A DNA stretch of 64,000 nucleotides. Origin: Marinobacter vulgaris (GTDB lineage: Bacteria; Pseudomonadota; Gammaproteobacteria; Pseudomonadales; Oleiphilaceae). Below the pieces are notes generated by a model. That model ran no database searches. It was not told the DNA's origin and saw only the letters and a program-made list of their open reading frames with translations. A program made the translations under genes and the position numbers. The stretch covers positions 1 through 64,000 of the forward strand of contig NZ_QFWX01000001.1 of NCBI RefSeq assembly GCF_003344045.1, in the 5' to 3' direction. Positions 62,020 to 64,000 of the stretch are shown piece by piece (positions within the stretch are counted from its first letter, which is position 1; the number at the start of each line of letters is the position of its first letter).

Positions 62020-62808
62020 ATGGCCACAGAGCAATCCATCGACTGGGCAAAAACGCCGGCCGCCGTGTGGCGGCGCCACCGTCAGGGGCTGCGGGCCATC
62101 CGGCGTCTGGATCCGGTGGGCTGGGAAGATCTGACAGGCATTGGCCGGCAGCAGGAGGCACTGGCCCGTAATACCGAGCGCTTCCTCGCAGGAGAGCCCT
62201 CCAACAATGCCCTGCTCTGGGGCGCCCGGGGCACGGGAAAGTCGTCTCTTATCAAGGCACTGCTGAATCGCTACCGGGACCAGGGCCTGAGAATGATCGA
62301 GGTGGACAAGGATGACCTGGTGAATCTGCCGGAAATTGTCGATGACATCGCCGGGCTGTCCTGGCGGTTCGTGATTTTCTGCGACGACCTGTCCTTCGAG
62401 GTGGGCGAGTCCGGCTACAAGGCGCTGAAGAGTGTGCTGGAGGGATCACTGGAGCTGCCCCCGGAGAATGTGCGGGTATATGCCACCTCCAACCGCCGCC
62501 ACCTGATGCCGGAGTTCATGGACGACAACGTAAAAAGCGAGATGCGGGGCGGTGAACTGCACCCGGCTGAGGCCATTGAGGAGCAGGTATCCCTGGCCGA
62601 CCGGTTTGGCCTGCAGTTGTCGTTCTATGGCTTTCCCCAGGACGTCTATCTGCAGGCTATTGATGCCCTCTTCCCGCAGGTAATCGACAGGGAAGCCCTG
62701 CATCGGGAAGCGATCCGTTTTGCCACCAGCCGCGGCGCTCGCAATGGGCGCACGGCGCAGCAGTTCTTCCGTCAGTTTGGTGGCGGCTCGGAAGCCTTCG
62801 GCGGTTAG
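62020..62808 (+). CDS. DUF815 AAA+ ATPase
   Basis: A 262-residue ATP-binding protein. Walker A is GARGTGKSSLIKALL and Walker B is FVIFCDDLSFE, followed by NRRHLMPEFM and a C-terminal lid with SRGARNGRTAQQFFRQF. Matches DUF815, an ancient family of unknown role. The ATG at 62020 has AGGAA upstream; an ATG 11 codons earlier is possible. Convergent with the DUF3422 gene, eight bases away. Confidence 0.85.
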   Translation: MATEQSIDWAKTPAAVWRRHRQGLRAIRRLDPVGWEDLTGIGRQQEALARNTERFLAGEPSNNALLWGARGTGKSSLIKALLNRYRDQGLRMIEVDKDDLVNLPEIVDDIAGLSWRFVIFCDDLSFEVGESGYKALKSVLEGSLELPPENVRVYATSNRRHLMPEFMDDNVKSEMRGGELHPAEAIEEQVSLADRFGLQLSFYGFPQDVYLQAIDALFPQVIDREALHREAIRFATSRGARNGRTAQQFFRQFGGGSEAFGG

Positions 62809-62815
62809 GCAGCCG

Positions 62816-64000
62816 CTACTGCTTTTGCGCCAGCTTGATGAAGCGGTGATGCACCAGTCGCACGCCAAAAAATACCAGGGCCATCACCACCGGTATGGAG
62901 AGACCAAGTACCAGGGACTTGTCGAAATCCAGGCCCGCATCGTAGGCGGAATCCAGTGCCAGCTTCAGCAGTCCGACCAGGTAGTAGCTGATGGCCACCA
63001 CGGAAAGCCCCTCCACGGTATGCTGCATCATCAACTGGATTTTCGAGCGCCGGTCCATCGAGCTCAACAGCTGCTGGTTCTGGCTCTGGATGGCCAGCTC
63101 CACCCGCGTGCGCATCATATCCGAGGCCCGGTCCACCCGCCGTGACAGGTCTTCCAGCCGGTCTTTGACCGATTCGCAGGTTTCCACGGCCGGAGTCAGC
63201 CGGCGGGTCATGAATTCGGTGATGGTGAGGTGGCCGGACAGTTCGTCCTCCCGCAGTTCCTCAAGCCGCGTCAGTACCAGTCGGTGATAGGCGCGGGTGG
63301 CGGAGAAGCGGAAGGTGGAGTGGGCGCGGAACGCTTCGATTCGGGCCGCAATATTGGTCAGGTCCGCCAGTACCTCGCGCTCGTCGAGGTCGTGGTTATC
63401 AGCCAGGGACTGGGTAATCACTGCCAGCTGCTGGTCCATGTCGTTCAGCGAGGGCGTTGTTTCGCGGGCGAGCGGCAGCGCCAGCAGCGACATCAGCCGG
63501 TAGGTCTCGATTTCCATCAGGCGCTGGGTCAGGCGGCCAAGCTGGCTGTCCGACATGTCCCGGTTGAGCACCATGAAACGGCCAAAGCCGTCACTGTGGA
63601 GTTTGAACGTTCCCCATACCCGGGCCTTGCCTTCCCAGGGACTGCTGCCCACCAGCCGTTCGCCTTCGAACCAGTGGCGGATTTGCGCCAGTTCGGTTTT
63701 TGGGCTTTTCGTGGCCTGCTGAATGTCGATGTGAAAAGCCGCCACCACGGTGCCGGTAAGCTGTTCGAGCCAGCCCTCCGGCAGGGGTGAGATGCCGGTG
63801 TCACGGAAGGGTTGGTGATCCTCGCCACCTGCCAGGTTGATAAAGGTGTAGGACGCAAATTCCATGTGCATCTCGCGGCGGATGCGCAGGGAGCCAAAGG
63901 TGGCTTCGTAACAGCTGACATCTTCGACGGGCGCGTCCTCGCCCAGCATGATATGAAGATCCTGCCAGTGGCGGAACTGGGCCGAGCGCTGATCTGGCGT
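62816..64000 (-). CDS. DUF3422 membrane protein, 5' end beyond window
   Basis: The frame runs open to the window edge without a start, giving about 394 residues so far; family members are around 420. The visible part has a soluble N-terminal domain (FASYTFINLAGGEDHQPF, LVGSSPWEGKARVWGTF), a helical region and two C-terminal membrane helices (VEGLSVVAISYYLVGLLKL and LVLGLSIPVVMALVFFGV). DUF3422 proteins are of unknown function. An internal ATG at 63949 is not the likely start because conserved-looking sequence continues upstream. Confidence 0.85.
   Translation of the reverse strand, partial: TPDQRSAQFRHWQDLHIMLGEDAPVEDVSCYEATFGSLRIRREMHMEFASYTFINLAGGEDHQPFRDTGISPLPEGWLEQLTGTVVAAFHIDIQQATKSPKTELAQIRHWFEGERLVGSSPWEGKARVWGTFKLHSDGFGRFMVLNRDMSDSQLGRLTQRLMEIETYRLMSLLALPLARETTPSLNDMDQQLAVITQSLADNHDLDEREVLADLTNIAARIEAFRAHSTFRFSATRAYHRLVLTRLEELREDELSGHLTITEFMTRRLTPAVETCESVKDRLEDLSRRVDRASDMMRTRVELAIQSQNQQLLSSMDRRSKIQLMMQHTVEGLSVVAISYYLVGLLKLALDSAYDAGLDFDKSLVLGLSIPVVMALVFFGVRLVHHRFIKLAQKQ

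Overview
The window looks like the chromosome of a gammaproteobacterium close to Marinobacter or Pseudomonas. The basis is gene order (pilGHIJK-chpABC beside gshB-tonB-yqgE-ruvX-pyrR-pyrB-pyrC', and rsmD / ftsY-ftsE-ftsX-rpoH) and protein resemblance (DesA-type desaturase, FolX, DUF2897, an acyl-CoA-binding protein). The genus is inferred; no rRNA or tRNA gene is present to fix it.

Bases 1-10390 are an accessory region, visibly more AT-rich and loosely packed than the rest. It holds a shortened metallophosphoesterase, an unknown 113-residue protein beside an Xre/MbcA/ParS-type antitoxin that lacks a recognisable toxin, a pentapeptide-repeat membrane protein, and a sigma-factor-like regulator gene. 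That regulator gene is divergent from a complete, tightly coupled Tn7-like transposition operon, tnsA-tnsB-tnsC-tniQ (4940-10037). The operon ends about 350 bases before the first core-type gene, a small zinc-ribbon membrane protein. Short repeats and a palindrome lie in that gap and may mark the transposon end or attachment site. Element ends and target duplication could not be fixed by eye.

From 10392 on the sequence is dense, GC-richer and core-like. 10.4-19.3 kb: a frameshifted GGDEF-EAL protein; folE, folX and a CoA-binding protein; a MEST-like hydrolase; a patatin; a CDGSH protein; and a Zur-regulated zinc uptake operon (zur-znuC-znuB, no znuA). 19.4-32.8 kb: the whole Pil-Chp chemosensory system controlling type IV pili, including a 2489-residue ChpA with seven canonical Hpt motifs. 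33.1-38.8 kb: glutathione synthase, TonB, YqgE, RuvX and pyrimidine genes, including a dihydroorotase homologue without its metal ligands. 38.8-47.5 kb: HU, a Tag-family glycosylase, PckA, the redox and heat chaperones HslO and HslR, YrfG, MutM, DesA and RsmD. 47.6-51.6 kb: FtsY (with an N-terminal hydrophobic segment), FtsE, FtsX and RpoH. 51.7-56.8 kb: a hydroxypyruvate / tartronate-semialdehyde gene pair, a two-component system, and greB behind a leader terminator. 56.8-64 kb: a solitary integrase-type SAM-like domain, an acyl-CoA-binding protein, a periplasmic LigE ligase, envelope-stress-type small membrane proteins, a hydrolase, a spermidine-synthase-like protein, a DUF815 ATPase, and a DUF3422 gene cut by the window end.

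No CRISPR array, cas gene, tRNA, rRNA or complete insertion sequence was seen. The most notable items are the compact Tn7-like module with its divergent sigma-like gene, and the putative greB leader attenuator.
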